From NCBI GenBank assembly GCA_028386065.3, contig JAKUCV010001067.1, forward strand, positions 62,001 to 126,000: a stretch of 64,000 nt of DNA, written 5' to 3'. Position numbers and translations under genes: made by a program. Positions within the stretch are counted from its first letter, which is position 1, and the number at the start of each line of letters is the position of its first letter. Positions 46,292 to 59,780 of this stretch are shown one piece after another. The DNA is from Turnera subulata (taxonomy: Eukaryota > Streptophyta > Magnoliopsida > Malpighiales > Passifloraceae). The notes beneath the pieces were generated by a model. That model saw nothing but the letters and a program-made list of their open reading frames with translations, was not told the DNA's origin and searched no databases.

Positions 46292-49200
46292 CTAATGATG
46301 AAAATCGGCTCCCTCTTGGTTGATGGTAGACAAAGTTCCCCCTTGGGGAAGGGGGTGAGAATGGCTCGAGGCACAGGGTTGACCATGAGAATAGGAAGAG
46401 GGTGTTGGACCATGAGCAGCAGATGCAGCATAAGATGAAGGCCTTGAATTCTGATGATTCACACGCCCATTACCATCTGCCTTAAATTGCAAACTATTAG
46501 CAATAAGTCGATGTGATGACTGTGCAAGATGATGGCCAGATATGGATCCGGGAGGCATTTGCCTGAAAGGAAGAGCCACATTCACAATTCTTAACATAAA
46601 GTAGAAACTATAATCTATTTGCAGGACAAAGCCAAGAACACCAAGCTGTAGAAAAGGATGTAAGTTGTAACTATTTATTACAAATGGTTACTCTTGCACG
46701 CTTGCCAACATATAATCCATGTACCACCAAATGTCACATCACTTTACAAACTATGACTTGTCATTATTGTTGAGCTTGACAAATATGTTAATAAGAGAAT
46801 TTTGAGGAGAATAAAATTATAGCATAATTCATTACCAGTGGCATTTGTAATCCCACTAAAAATCACAAAAAAGTTACCTGTGCCTCTCCCAAGGCCTTCT
46901 TCCTGAATCTTTATGCCACAAACCAGCCTCAGGTTTCAAATCCCTCAGATTCACAGTCTACAAGAGAAAATAAAAATATGAATCTTTCTCATGTGGTTCT
47001 GGCTAGTTGGGTTCTCATAAATCATCTTACTGCTCAGCAATGGAGCAGATGCTTTGAACTTGCATTTAGCACAAAAATGCAATACATTAACTAAGGAGGA
47101 CACCTAAAACCAATCCCTGCTTATCTTCAGTTGCAGCAAAATAGAATTTTGAATTTTCATGCCTCAGAATGGGATGACCAAGAATAGATCAAGCTTGCTG
47201 ACAAGATATAGCTTGTAGTGCATGATATAACCATGGAATGATTCCCTCTATCCCACTGGAGCAATTGTTTAATGTAAATGCACAATAATTAAAGAAATGA
47301 TTACATCAACTTCTACAAAGAAAGCACTCTAATTGCCTCAATTATTCTATAGTATTAATTAAGAGAAAGTTAGAAGGGAGATCATAGAATAATGCAGTGA
47401 AGGTAATAAACTTGGAAAAAGAGTATTTGATACTATCTTGATTTTCTAAAATGACGGATCAGTTGGGACAAAAGAATTTTTCTGAAGGACTACTTGAGTG
47501 GCACTGAGGCAGTACTTAAGAATATACAATAAGCCTACAACAAGATAATTTTGAAACTCCAACAATATGATGTTTTCTCCTCAACAAAATTACTAGGGAC
47601 TACAAAATTCAATGTGAAAGATAGGTTTGTAACTTTTAATTTTTATCTCTTTGTTAATCCCTCTTAGTGTGTTACTCCTACAATTTTGCCCCAATTTAGT
47701 CCACTTTCTTCATCTCTTATTGATTTATGATCATTTTCCCATTGAATCCTATAACATGTTAATAACTTGATGGTCAAAATGGATATTACTTAAAAGTTTC
47801 GAACGTGCATATTGTATCCTCAACAAAGTGGATATGCCATGGCAATTTAAATAAATTTGCCCCGTTAAGATGACAAAAGCTTTTGCCCATGGTGTCATAA
47901 GGTAACTTACAGATGTAAACATCAACTGTTCACTACATACTCTGTTATGCATGTTGTAAGCACCAATTCTAGTTTAAAAACTGAGATGGACAACCTTTGT
48001 CAAACCATTTTCGCAATATCCAGCCAATCACCCATAGCAAAGTTTATTGATTACACTAGTAATATCTAAAACAAAAAAGGAGCTCCTCATAATTTAATAA
48101 CTTAACATGCCTATCTTCACCCACTTATGAAACGAGAAGAAGAGAAAGTGCAATGCTTTCAATAATACATTATTCTGCAATTCACCCCAAAATTTTAGAA
48201 TGATACTTCTATAACAGTGTGTGAGAGAAAAGGAGGAAGATGGTGGATAGAAAGTTCAGGTGTGAATATAACGAAGTATATTGGACAAAAAAAAAAACGT
48301 ACTATAACTCATTGCTTCACTGTAGGTGAAAAGCAAAACTCAATGATAAGCATTTAGGCATCTGTACAAATGTCAACACATACCTTTTTAGGTTTTATAA
48401 CACCAGGAGGTGGTTGGGCAATGTGTTTATGTGGCTCAGGTAGTCTATATATGGCACATCTGAGCAGTAGTGACAGAATGGTAAGTGAAAAAAGAAAGAG
48501 CATTAACTGGTCTAGAATAAAAACAATTAGAAGGAACCAACAGACAGTTAAGATCAAAGCTCAAAGACTTACATTACTCCATTATCCAATATGTCTTCAA
48601 GGCCTTCAACAGGGGACCTGAATATTGGAGGATGAGCATCTCCAGCACAAGGTGATATATAGCCATTCATCCCATCACTGCATGAAGCCCTAATTAAAAT
48701 CATAAATATTCCATAAAAATTTCAAACATGGGGTTACTGGTTAATGAGGAAGATAGTTCTCATAATTCCAACATTTGCACACACAGGAGACAGAAACGTG
48801 ACTGTAGTAAACAGTAAAAAAATAAAAAGGCACCATAACTCCTGTGGACATTCAATAATGTGTTATGACTCGCAAACATATTTGATAGAAAAGAGAAAGT
48901 CAAATCATAAATATCCCACCATTCAAAAGTCCTTTTTATCCAGTACAAACCTCAACTCGGGTTTAATTTGTTCCTTCACTTCAATTCTCTCTTTGACAGA
49001 AAATTGTTTAGAGCGTTTATCAAGTGGATATATGGTCTCAGAGAGGGGGTGAGATGATAGCACAAATAGCATGTCAAACATCATACTGTTTCGCCTTGCT
49101 TCCTCTTCCTGCATAAGTTTGTCATGTTTGGTTCAATCCAGAACAACTCCAACATTCTAGCAATAGTAAGCAATTTAAAACATCACAATCTGTATTTATT

Positions 49201-52200
49201 TATCCAGCACCATACCGTTAACGTGTGTTCAATCTCTTTTACCACTGCAAGAAGCCGAGCTTCATCAATGAAAGGCAGTTTTGCAATACCCTTGGGGGAA
49301 AAAAAGAAAAAAACTGTCAAGTGATGGAAAGTAATTTTGGAACATTTAACTTTTTTTCCAGCAGAAACAAGCTCGGACAAAAAATATTATCTCACCTGCC
49401 AAGAGAATCGTTTTCCATTCATGTCTACTTCAAAATCTGCACATCACATGAAGTTTCAGAGGACATCTAACACGCAAAAGGAGGAGAAACAACTATGTTC
49501 AAGGTTTTCCAAGCATACCAGTAGGATAAAAATCAATAATTGGTGAATTTGGATCAGTCATCAATTCTCTATAACATACAGGGAGAGCATGGGCACTGCG
49601 AAAGAATTACAGTTAGATGCATCAATGAAGGAATGTATAAAAGGAAAATCAACAACAATGCAGAATGTGAAAGGAAGAATGAGCATAAGGTAAACAAGAA
49701 CAGAATTAGTTGACTGTCACAGGAATGGGTATAAGGAAAGCAAATAGATATTGCACCTTGCAGCTGGAAAAACACCCAAAAGCTGATTAAAAGGCTTGAA
49801 TGGAGTTCCCAATTCGAAACTAATGTTCAGCTGACTGAGATCTTTGAGATCAGAGGCAAATGGAGCATAATGGTAAGGATAAAACCTGAAAAGGAATTTA
49901 ATAGAAGCATGTTTAAGGTCTGTCGAGGCCAGGCATCTTATGAAATAAAAATAACTAACTCATCCAAACCATAACAGAGTAAAGTCCAAATTCACCTTGA
50001 ATTACTGAAATATAAAACCAAAACAATAAGCCTAGTAACTGTTAAAAGTGTACCAATTATGGGGAATTATAAAGCCATAAAGGCAAAATTATAGCGATGA
50101 CAGCAGAAGAGAAGCTACATATACCACGAAAAAGAAACAAAAACTCACCACTGCCAAGAACAAACTCCTTCATAGTAATAATGCATAACCCAGCAAAGCC
50201 CTTCTGTATACCTCAAAACCTATTATGCAGGATATCAAATTTGTTAAACCATTCTAATATATTTTGAAGATGTAGAACAAAAAAATATTAAAAATCAATA
50301 ACTGCATAATAACTCACAACATCTCTGCGTATCTCTTCTTGTTCCTTGGATGTTTTTGCAGAAAACTTTTCTTTATAGTACCTTTTCCTCCATCCAGATT
50401 CTCCCAATCTAATCTGATAGAAGAACATTGAATGCGTAAACATCCATCATAAGGAATGCTCATAGGATTATAAAAAAGGGAAATGCATCTTTCAGAAAAA
50501 TATAAAGCAGACAGAGATAACACATAATAGCACAATTTGCAACCATAATCAGCAGAATTTGTACACCCCATCACATGTGCGGCTTAATGTAATGTCATGG
50601 TTAGACAGAATTCATAAAATCCACTCAGAATGCTTAATAAATAGCAGCACTACCACCCTAACAGTGGCAAAAGGGCCCCTTTCCAAACAACAGATATCAG
50701 AACCCAACAACGGAGGTCCCCTGCACAAGGTACCTAAGGTTCGAAATCCTGAGCATGAAAACAGAACACACAAAATGGGAAAAAGAAAGGCCAATTTCAT
50801 TGAAATTCACTGCCATATGCACATTACATTTAACGTACAATTGAAACAGAATCTGAATGGCCAAAAGCTTCCTTACAACACAAAATCTCACCACAAAGAA
50901 ATGAAAAGTAGTATATGAATCGTCACAGCATGAATGAAGAGAATCAAAACCTTGTCTTCTTCTCGATTTTCTGAATTAAAAACATCAGATTTCTCGCGAA
51001 GTAAACCCTTAAGTTTAGCTTTCAATTCTTCTTTATTCTCATCCTCCTGAAAAGGAAGGGTAAACAATTAATTATTGACTGTCAAAGATCAGTAAAATGC
51101 AATAGAAGCAAAGTCGAAGAATGCACTCTTAACCCCTTGCCAGCAAAGGCTCATACCATATGAAAGGATCGCCATAGAATATGAGTCCTAAAGAATTGGC
51201 TGGAGGAGTCAGAATTGCATTAAAGTTCACTCCTGAAGCAGAAAAACATACTTCTGTTTCCAGACCCTTCTCTGCTTCAACAATGGCAGCGGCAACCGTG
51301 GCTGATGAAGAGAACCGTGCAACTTTATGGGGTCGAACAGAGGTACCATTACTATCAACTTTTGAGCTGTCTGAACTATTCTGATATGGCAAAGGTTTAT
51401 GAGCTGAAGCAAGTCGAGAGTCATGGAATGAGGCAATTGGTACCAAAGCTTCCAGTTGAACATGGGGCTCTATATCATCTCCTCTTTTTGATTGTGCCTT
51501 TTCATGCTTGATTCTTTCTGCCTGACGCTGCAAAGAACAAACAGAACAGATATACTTGGCTTATTTCAGGCCTTTGAGAAAATTTCAAAAAAAAACTTGT
51601 GGGATCTAGAGAAAGTTGCTCTCATAATATGATAGAGCTTATAATCCAGGTAAACAGAGTAAAGCTGACGCTGATGATTTGAAAAGAAGTGTAACCTGGT
51701 GTAAATGAGCTCTTTTCTGGAATATCTTATCTTCGTGTGATCCCACTGCTTGAATGAAATGTTCCACCCTAGTCAAATTTAGCTGAAAAAGAAAGGCAGA
51801 GTTGACAAATAATTTCAGCAAAAGCATCCAGAACATCCAACTTATTGCAGCCATAGCAGCCAGCACAACACAAAATACAGTTCCAACCTTGCTTGCATCT
51901 GTCAAATATCCACCCAACACTCTCAATTCCTTCTTGTACACTGCCATCAGCAAGTTGATTGCACCCTGGAGAAGACAAAAGAAAAGCATGATTTGGTTGC
52001 ACATGTTACAGCATAATTAATCAATTCAGGAAATGGGAAGGAAACTGAAATGTTAAGCAACCAAGCAGTAGCTCCGAGAATTCAAAATGCATGGAAGACA
52101 ACACATCCAGGGTTCTCATATTCATATCTCAATCAATGACACAGAATATCCAGTTCAAAACACAGAAGCTAGTTCAGAACAAAACACATCGTGCAAGATA

Positions 52201-54846
52201 TCACCATTTTGTGACACAAAGAAGACGTAGAACAGTGTGGGTGAGCCTTAGATGCATCACAAGATAATTCAATTAGATGAACAGACCAAAAATAATATAT
52301 AATAGCATTGTAACAAAGTATCTAAAGTCAAATCCGTTTCTGAGCATCCAGCTAATAATGTAACAGGTATTCAATAGGACAACTCTGCGGTAAAATAGTC
52401 ACAATATCGCCATGCCAACAGAAATCATAGAAGATTTTATATAGTTTATAGTTGAAACCGGTACCAATTATGAGCAGCCTATCATTGATTCAATGCACAA
52501 AAAATTTCATTACCAATCTTAAAGGAAACATCAAATCTAAGAACAGAAATTGACCCTTTTATCTGTCAATCTATCAAAACAGCAAAATTACACCTAGCTG
52601 AATGTAGAATCCTAGAAGTGTATATCCTATCTGTGTTCTTCCCTATTTTAACAGTTTAAGGTTTCAAATAAAAATAGCCTATACCACACTCCCACAGAAC
52701 ATGCATGATAAACAAATGAGGGATCTACATATAATCCAAAACAAGTATACAGTTTTTTCCTACTATGCCAAAGCTTTTACATAACTCAAGTTAACATTTC
52801 ATAGACAATATCCCAAAAAATCATTTTCTACAGTGCAAAGGCTAATTTCTACAAACCTCACGAATCTCGAGTGTAGGCATATGTGGCAGAAAATCATTAC
52901 CAACAAAAAAACAAATGAAGATAAAATCATCCACAATCCGTTCAAAATCCATCTGGAATGGAAGGTTAGGAATCTGCATCTCAAACTCAAGATACTCTCT
53001 AAGGGTCCAAATGTTGAGAAACTGCAAAAATGGCATAGTGCTTCAACAGTTAGTATATGAACATCGTAATAAGAATAGCCTTCCAAACTCTGTATTTTGC
53101 AAAAAAGCAAAAAAGAATCAGTAGGAACTTGCCTGGTATGGCTTTTTAGCCACAGAATCACCATCACCTTTTTCATCAAATTCTCCTGCTTTTCTCTTTG
53201 CCTTTCCTTCACAAGCTGATGCGAAATGACCCATTTGACCACAAAGAAAACATTTGTCTTGTCCAGGAGTAAAAACAACCTGCTCAATGGCATTGCACGA
53301 AACCGAATTTAAATTCTAATTTTTTAATCACGTTGATGAACTAACCAAACAAACTTAACAGCTTGACGAATCATATCCATATCTATCTCACGACAAAAGA
53401 AGGACATGAACCACAGAACATGGCAGAAATTTGGAATTTTTTTATAAAGGAAAAAAAATGTAAGAATAGCAATACAATTACCTCCCGAAGAATAGAAAAA
53501 TGAATTTCATGAGTAGCCAAAGCCAACATGATCAAATCTGCATCCTGCGATTGCACCAATGTGAATCAACCACATTAGTCGATGTGGAAAGGATCCCACA
53601 CTAATCAGGAGTGTCAAAGTAAATGAAATAAGAAACATACCAAACCATACATGCAATGGCGTGTATTCGGATCATAACCAGGAAGATTTCGTTGAAGACG
53701 AATATATGAGATAATCTTATGCTCCCCTTCGCCGGGAACATTGGCATCCGAAAGAATAACCTTCACAAGATAAAGACGAAATGATCAGGTGTTATTTCTT
53801 TGCACTGTCACATAAGCCACATGATAATAACTCACAACTAACTGCAGAGGGGAACCAAACGCTTTAAAAGGTAAAACCATGAAATTAGTCATGAAATGGG
53901 TACCGTACCTTAATGTTTTTCCAACCAGGATCATAATTTAGTCTGAGATGAATATAGTACTGCAGTGCAACTGACAGCACAGACATAAATTCAGTTCCAG
54001 GAGTGATAACATTGGAATCAAAAACCTGTGAGCTCTCCTTGGGAGGAAGCTTCCTTCCCTCCCTCTCAAACTCCTCTCTTAGCCTTTCTTCTTCGGCTGC
54101 CTGCAAAACAGTTGTGAACGGTTAATACATTCATTTGTCACGCTGCCAAAAAACACGAAACAAAAGAATCCCAAATCAAAACTGCATAAAGTAAACTACA
54201 CAATCCCTAGTTAATGCGAGTGGGAAATATACAACTGAATACATACACATCTATAAGCTAACGATCCGGGAAACTTAGACAACAAAGTCCAGAGTGAATA
54301 ATTAATTGTTCGTGAAGCTCTAATTATATTCTACAATTCAGAAAAGCACACATACCGCATCAGCTGCATCTTTAGCTGACCTAAACCGCCTGGAGCGCTG
54401 CTGGTTCATTTTGGCCCGCGGCGCCACACCATCAATCGCCATGTACAACAACTTCCTCGGCCTCACAATCACAAAAAGCCGATCAATGTAATCAAACATG
54501 CACTGGAACACCTCGGCGAACGTCGTAGGTGAAGGCTGCACGCGCATACAAATTAAAAACATAGAACCGGCAACCTCGTCACATTGCGATTAATTCCAAC
54601 ACCAAAAAGAAAAAAAAGAAATAGGGAATAGAAAAATTGTACCCGGTCTTCGGGGTGGAAGCAGGGGTGGATAATCCCGTTCATGTCGAGATACAAATTG
54701 TCGTATTCAATGTTGTTAGGGTTTGGTTTGCTCGTGTCCACCGGAACCTTGACGCCGCCGATTTCGACGGGCTCTTCTTCGACCGCATCCACCACCACTA
54801 ACGGATACTTCTCCGCTAACCACCGGTAGAACGCAGGAACCCCCAT
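46292..54846 (-). CDS. 5'-3' exoribonuclease, XRN2/XRN3 type
   Basis: Twenty-two exons on the minus strand: 54846-54643, 54535-54356, 54100-53909, 53760-53641, 53544-53482, 53279-53133, 53021-52857, 51965-51888, 51782-51696, 51527-51252, 51046-50951, 50413-50318, 50219-50149, 49885-49757, 49595-49519, 49436-49396, 49290-49216, 49108-48951, 48677-48573, 48459-48384, 46957-46878, 46562-46292; 928 residues. XRN N-terminal block is complete: [24 protein letters not shown] (Asp54), [24 protein letters not shown] (201-208), DADLIM (233-238), and [18 protein letters not shown] plant CCHC knuckle [14 protein letters not shown] is at 263-276. The YLTDASK and IFQKRA text favours the nuclear XRN2/XRN3 branch, which trims rRNA spacers and degrades torpedo transcripts. 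Intron 6 has a GC donor. The tail after about residue 840 is disturbed (see findings). Confidence 0.94.
53022..53132 (-). other. GC-AG intron 6 of the XRN gene
   Basis: The exon ends CCATACCAG and the intron begins gcaagt, otherwise a perfect U1 match. The acceptor is ttttgcag. Reading phase is kept, so this non-canonical donor is probably genuine. Confidence 0.8.
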
Positions 54847-55100
54847 TGTGAATCACTCAAGTTAGATCTGACTTGAACCGACCTTTACTCGTTTCGAATA
54901 GGAACAGCGCGTAAAACCCTAACCCTAATATGGGGGGAGAATGTGCGGGAAAAGAAACGGTCACCATAGCTGCTCGCCAGTTTTATTGTAGGTGGTTTAG
55001 ATTTTTGTGTGGACAGTTATGCCCCTGAAATGTTTGGAAAAAGCACGGTTATTTTGACTAAATTAAGTGGACAAAGCGGAGGTGTTTTGTGTCTTTGTAA
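54847..55100 (-). promoter_or_regulatory. XRN promoter region with telo-box-like element
   Basis: About 70 bases upstream of the ATG, 'aaaaccctaaccctaa' (54913-54928) is a double telo-box (core AAACCCTA). Such boxes are common near the start sites of plant genes for ribosome production and translation. An XRN2/3 enzyme trims pre-rRNA, so the motif fits, but the link is inference. Confidence 0.45.
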
Positions 55101-56024
55101 AAGGTTGGGTGCGGACAGTCAGTAGTGTGACTGTGAAAGGATATTTTTCGGCGGCGGGTTATTTTGATTTTGTACGAGAAGCAAGCAGTAGGGTTGAGAT
55201 GGCCGCGCAAAAGAGTAATCTTGATTCCATGTGATGATTGGTTTTTTTTTTCTCTATTCAGGAAAAAAAAAAAAAACATAGGATGATGCTGAGATGTTTC
55301 ATCTTTGTGTATATTGGAATAATCTCAATCAGTAATTGCTATTCATCCAAACATTCTAAATTAATTTATTTTTTATGATGCCAGAATTAATTAGTTTTTC
55401 AAATTAATTACAAATTTGGTACATAATAGAACCAGATTAACTTCTCAAAAACTAAACCTCTTCGATAAACCAAATGGAAGCTAAGCAAGAGAAGGGAAGA
55501 AGAAAACATACAAATGATTTATAATGGTTCTCCAACTTCAGATACATTCTCTCGTTTTTAAACATTTCTAACTTTCTATTATATTAGGCTTTTCATAGGC
55601 TCAGTTCTAATCTATAGCAAGCTTTTCACAAGTTCAACTCTAACCCACATTCAATCTTCTTTCATATACTTAGCTCTAACATACACTCAAAAGTAATGTT
55701 AGCTTTGAGTATAAGCATGATTGTTTCTAGGATGGGGCTCTTTGCTTTGATCTTTCTTATTTGAATCGAGAATTACATAGCACAAGACAAATCTTGCCAC
55801 TCATAGGTGCCGGGACGCAAGCGTTGATATCATAAAACGCGGCCTTCTCATTCATATCGAAGTCTAGGACTAAACAGATGCGGATCTCTAGTTGATGCGA
55901 GACAGGGCCAATTCCCAAAGGCAGGCCTCAATCTCAACTCCAATCAACCTCCCTGAGTTCCCCAAACTGTTTGCCTTGTGCCTCCTTCACTAAGGCCACT
56001 GCCTCATGGATATTGATGCGCACA
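55101..56024. other. Intergenic DNA upstream of the XRN gene
   Basis: No gene. AT-rich to about 55500, then short 'gctctaac' and 'ttcacaag(t)tcaactctaac' phrases at 55590-55690 similar in style to the tandem repeats at 2.4 kb. Probably degraded transposon sequence. Confidence 0.35.
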
Positions 56025-56955
56025 AGGGGCCAGCAAAAATCCCGAGCCGACTCTACCGACCCGATACCGGCCGACGTCGGCTCGGTATCGGTCAAAAGAT
56101 AGGCTCTAAAGGGTTACGAAGGCTCGGCTACAAACCGCACTAGAAAAAGCGTGGTATGAAGGTTGTATGTGTCGGCTCGGTACGTCGGTAACCGACCCAT
56201 ACCGCGCATATAAATACCCATATAACAAACAAACACATCCCCATTCTCTTTCCTTCTCCTTTTTAATTTTCCTTCTCTTCTCTTCTCTCTCTCTCTATCT
56301 TTCCCCTTTTGATCTAAGCAAAAAACACACATAACAGCTGTATCCACTCACCACACACACCCTCCCCTCTCTCTCAAACGCCGACACTATTCCTCATTTC
56401 CTTTTTCTCTTCTCTCTCTCTCTCTCTTAGATCCACTTGTCATCCTAACTCATCCGACTCGGGGCCGTGCAACTCACGTCGCCCTCCTCCTCCGCAGATT
56501 AATTACTCCGCCCGAGTCCATGACTCGGTTCGAGTTGGGGGACCGAGTTCGTCTTGCTCGGAAATGGCCGTCTTATGACAGTGTGGCTGCACTCCGATTA
56601 GGGTTTCGCTGCTGTTGGTTAGGGATTTTGTGCTTTTTTCAGTTGGGGGTTTAAGTTGGTGATTGTTAATTTTGTAGGTGTGGGTGATTTGTGGTGTTTG
56701 TTGGCTATGGGTGATTTGCTAGATTTCGGTGATTTGTTGATTTCGATGATTTTGTGGGTCTGGGTGTGGGTGACTTGGGTGATTTGTGGTGTTTTTTTCA
56801 TGTGTTCAATTTCGGCTCGGTATTGTCGGTATGCCGAACGTATATTAGCTAACTGTCAGTATGTTTTTTGTCGTCGGTATGAGGGTATCCTAGGTACCGC
56901 CGGTATGGCCAAAAATCGGCTCGGTATTACCGAACCGAGCCGTTTGCTCTCCCCT
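56025..56955. mobile_element. hAT-like non-autonomous element (candidate)
   Basis: The outer ends are inverted and similar: left AGGGGCCAGCAAAAA then cccgagccga; right, on the minus strand, AGGGGAGAGCAAA then cggctcggttcgg. Both sub-terminal regions are crowded with 'tcggctcggtat' and 'ggtaccg' motifs in the two orientations, as seen next to hAT ends. The 0.9-kb interior has CT microsatellites (about 56283-56298 and 56410-56428) and no ORF of note. An exact 8-bp target duplication was not found, so the superfamily is tentative. Confidence 0.5.
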
Positions 56956-57229
56956 ACAATTGACTAGTGTAAGAGTAGCTTGTCACGAAGGCCATCGCAA
57001 CCAACACGCAAACGAGAGTCACCACAGCCACTTGATCCGAGGGTTGTTGCCACCATGTCTTGGGTTGCAAACCATAAGAATGCTTCAACTCGTGGCAATA
57101 TTAAAACCAAAAGAGTACGAGAGGGATCGCAGGTGGGTTTTGGCGATGTGATGGTGGTGGGTAGAGGGGTGGCAACAACACGAGTTTGGGATGTTGAAAA
57201 TGGAAAAAAAATGAAAAAATAATTTTTAT

Positions 57230-59040
57230 TCATTATATATTATTTTAAAAATAAAAATAATAAAAAGTTTTAAACTAGCTAGCCTCACGAGACATGTTCG
57301 TATTCTGATTAGTGCATCAACTATAATAGGTTATTGCGACAACATTATTCAGTTTTCATCAACTTGGGGAACTAAATTTTTGAAATTAAAAGATTAAGGA
57401 CATCAACATTGACATAAAGTGGCGGGACAATTTATTTCATTTACCCTTAAACCTATAAGGAATATTTTTAAATACAACTTGTACTGTGGGCTACAATTTG
57501 TAAAATCTAAATGAATAAACATCACAAAACTTTTATAATATTAACCTCAATATCAGGGAGAAAATAATTGAGGCCTAAGTAAGATTTGTTCTTGGGCTTG
57601 GACATTATATTATAACCCAAACCCACTATTAGGAGCACACGCCTACTAATATTATCATGTCTTTAAAGCTATGCCTTACAACTCTACACCGAGGCTTAAA
57701 TTTGGAGTATCAAACCCACTCCACACGAGGGTAGCAACCATTAAGCAAACTATGCTGCGAGTTCATAACGATTCCAGCCAAACATTCAGCTTTGCAATCA
57801 TTTGTTAGCGTCATGAGCAGTTAAAAAACTAGGGAGAAAATATGTGAAACCCAAGTGAGATCCATATTCATATACTTGGACAAGACCATAAAGCATTAGA
57901 TACATGGGTCCTTTGCTCCTCTTATATTTCACTTACTTGACCTATTTTCATTGAATTTGAGACAATTACTTACTCTTAGCACTATTTAAGCCTAGAGTTT
58001 TTCAAGTTTCACCAAATTAAATTGCAAAAATTAATTGTGAAATAACTTTATTCCTTATGAGTAAACATTTAGTGGGATTGAGTGGAGGATACCATAACTT
58101 CATGGATGATCCACCAACATTAAGGATAACTTAATCACCATTTTATATCTTATTAAACATAAAAATAAGTTAAAATATTTTTGTAGACTAATTTTATCTT
58201 CAACAAATTAAATATATTTTTTAAAAAACTAGTATACTTTTTAGAATTTATATTTGCATAAGCAGTCTCATAACGATGTACGGTATCTAATAAAATAGAT
58301 TTTATTTCATATATCATTTGTTATAACTTATAAGATAATACATCATTCAAATTTTTTAACCTAAACCTTTATATAATTGAGCATGCACTTTTTGTTTCAT
58401 CATAAAATTAAGTAACTAATTTAACATGTATTTTTAATTTATCTTATCTTATCACAAAAATTATGAGCAGACACAAAATAAATTTTATCAATTTATAACA
58501 CACCTAACCTCCTCAAGGCAAATTATGCATCACTTTACTACTAACCCATCTCCTATTATTATTGGTTAGTACTACTACAAATAAATTTGTATAGAAAAGT
58601 TAAGGAGTACCCTTGACGCCTGGTGTCTGTTGGTAGATTATTTTTCTATAAATGTTTGACACTAAAAAAGTATTATATCGACCAAGATAGCTAAAAATGT
58701 TGCTATTTTGAAATAGTTAGTACTTACTCCGAATCTAAATAAATAAACATCATAAAATAATATTATAAGACTATATAACATGACTCCAGGTATTTCATAT
58801 CAATGAACTGAACCTCGTAATATTGTAGAGAACTTTTGGTAAAAAAAAAAAATATTGTACCAAACTTTATTATGATTGAGTGGAGATTTAGTGGCGGGAA
58901 GAGTACAATTTCATGAATAATCCACCAATATTAAAGGATAATTTGATCACCATTCTCACTCTCCCACTTCTCACTCCTACACCGACTTTTGAACTCTGGC
59001 GGAAGTATAGAAAAATGTAGATGGCATGGGAGGATTTTGG
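57230..59040. repeat. Diverged repeated segments in AT-rich intergenic DNA
   Basis: A block at about 58070-58145 ('gattgagtggagg', 'catggatgatccaccaa', 'aatcaccat') recurs in diverged form at about 58873-58955. A phrase at 57510-57540 ('ctaaatgaataaacatca') recurs at about 58734-58755 ('ctaaataaataaacatca'). 'gggagaaaata' plus similar context occurs at 57559 and 57832. This suggests an old duplicated transposon. No gene. Confidence 0.5.
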
Positions 59041-59090
59041 TGTTATATTGAGTGATGTACCGTGTATGTTGCACAATACATCATCACTAC

Positions 59091-59780
59091 TTTTTGGTCG
59101 AAGACCGGGAAGGCGGGATATATTAATCATAATAGGAAGTACAAAGTTATATTAAGAGGTCATATGCCCAAAATTCCCATCTCCTTATCAAGGAGCTCTC
59201 TAACTACAATTGGTGGGGAGTTATACACAATTAACCCGGGGCAAAAAGAATGGGCTACTTGTGCTAAACCGTGAGCCACACCATTGGCTTCTTGGTTTAC
59301 AAAATCAAAAGACAACGATCCAAAATGCTTTTGTATAGATTTGATCTCATTGACAATATCTGCAAAATCATCCTCCCACGAAACCTCATCCGATAGCCAC
59401 TCAAGAGCTGTTGCAGCTTCCGTCTCCAAAACAATAGCACGCAATCCAAGCTTCTTCGCAAATTGAACGCCTTTGTTGACTAGCATCAAGTCAGCTTTAA
59501 AAGTTGAGCATGGATTCAGGTTGCAACCAAAACCTGCGATCCATATACCAGATGAGTCTCTGTAGACCATACCGCCAGTGTTCTAGAGTTGATATAGGAT
59601 GAAATGGCAGTGACATTTAGTTTCACAATACCCGGAGGGGGAGGACTCCAGGATATGTTACTGAAGAATAAATCTAAGTTCTTGAAACTAGACGGTTTCG
59701 GATGATCCATAGCCTTTTTGAACTCCTCGGTTAGGTCCAAAATGTATTTGGCAGAGTTGGATGTGCGAGGACCCAGATTA
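59091..59780 (-). mobile_element. LINE-D: 3' tail of an L1-type LINE, RNase H only
   Basis: The minus strand encodes an RNase H-like (RVT_3) tail: KLNVTAISSY, then after one shift MVYRDSSGIWIAGFG, LMLVNKGVQFAKKLGL, VLETEAATALEWL and FDFVNQEANGVAHGLAQVA, ending with a stop at about 59160. It is followed by the family 3' phrase (minus strand ttaatatatcccgccttcccgg) and a short A-run (T5 at 59091-59095). All upstream domains are missing, a typical 5'-truncated insertion. No target duplication was found. Confidence 0.8.

Noticed and set aside
50736..50752. 'ggttcgaaatcc' resembling a tRNA T-arm
   Set aside because: No acceptor, D or anticodon arms fit around it, and it lies in an XRN intron.
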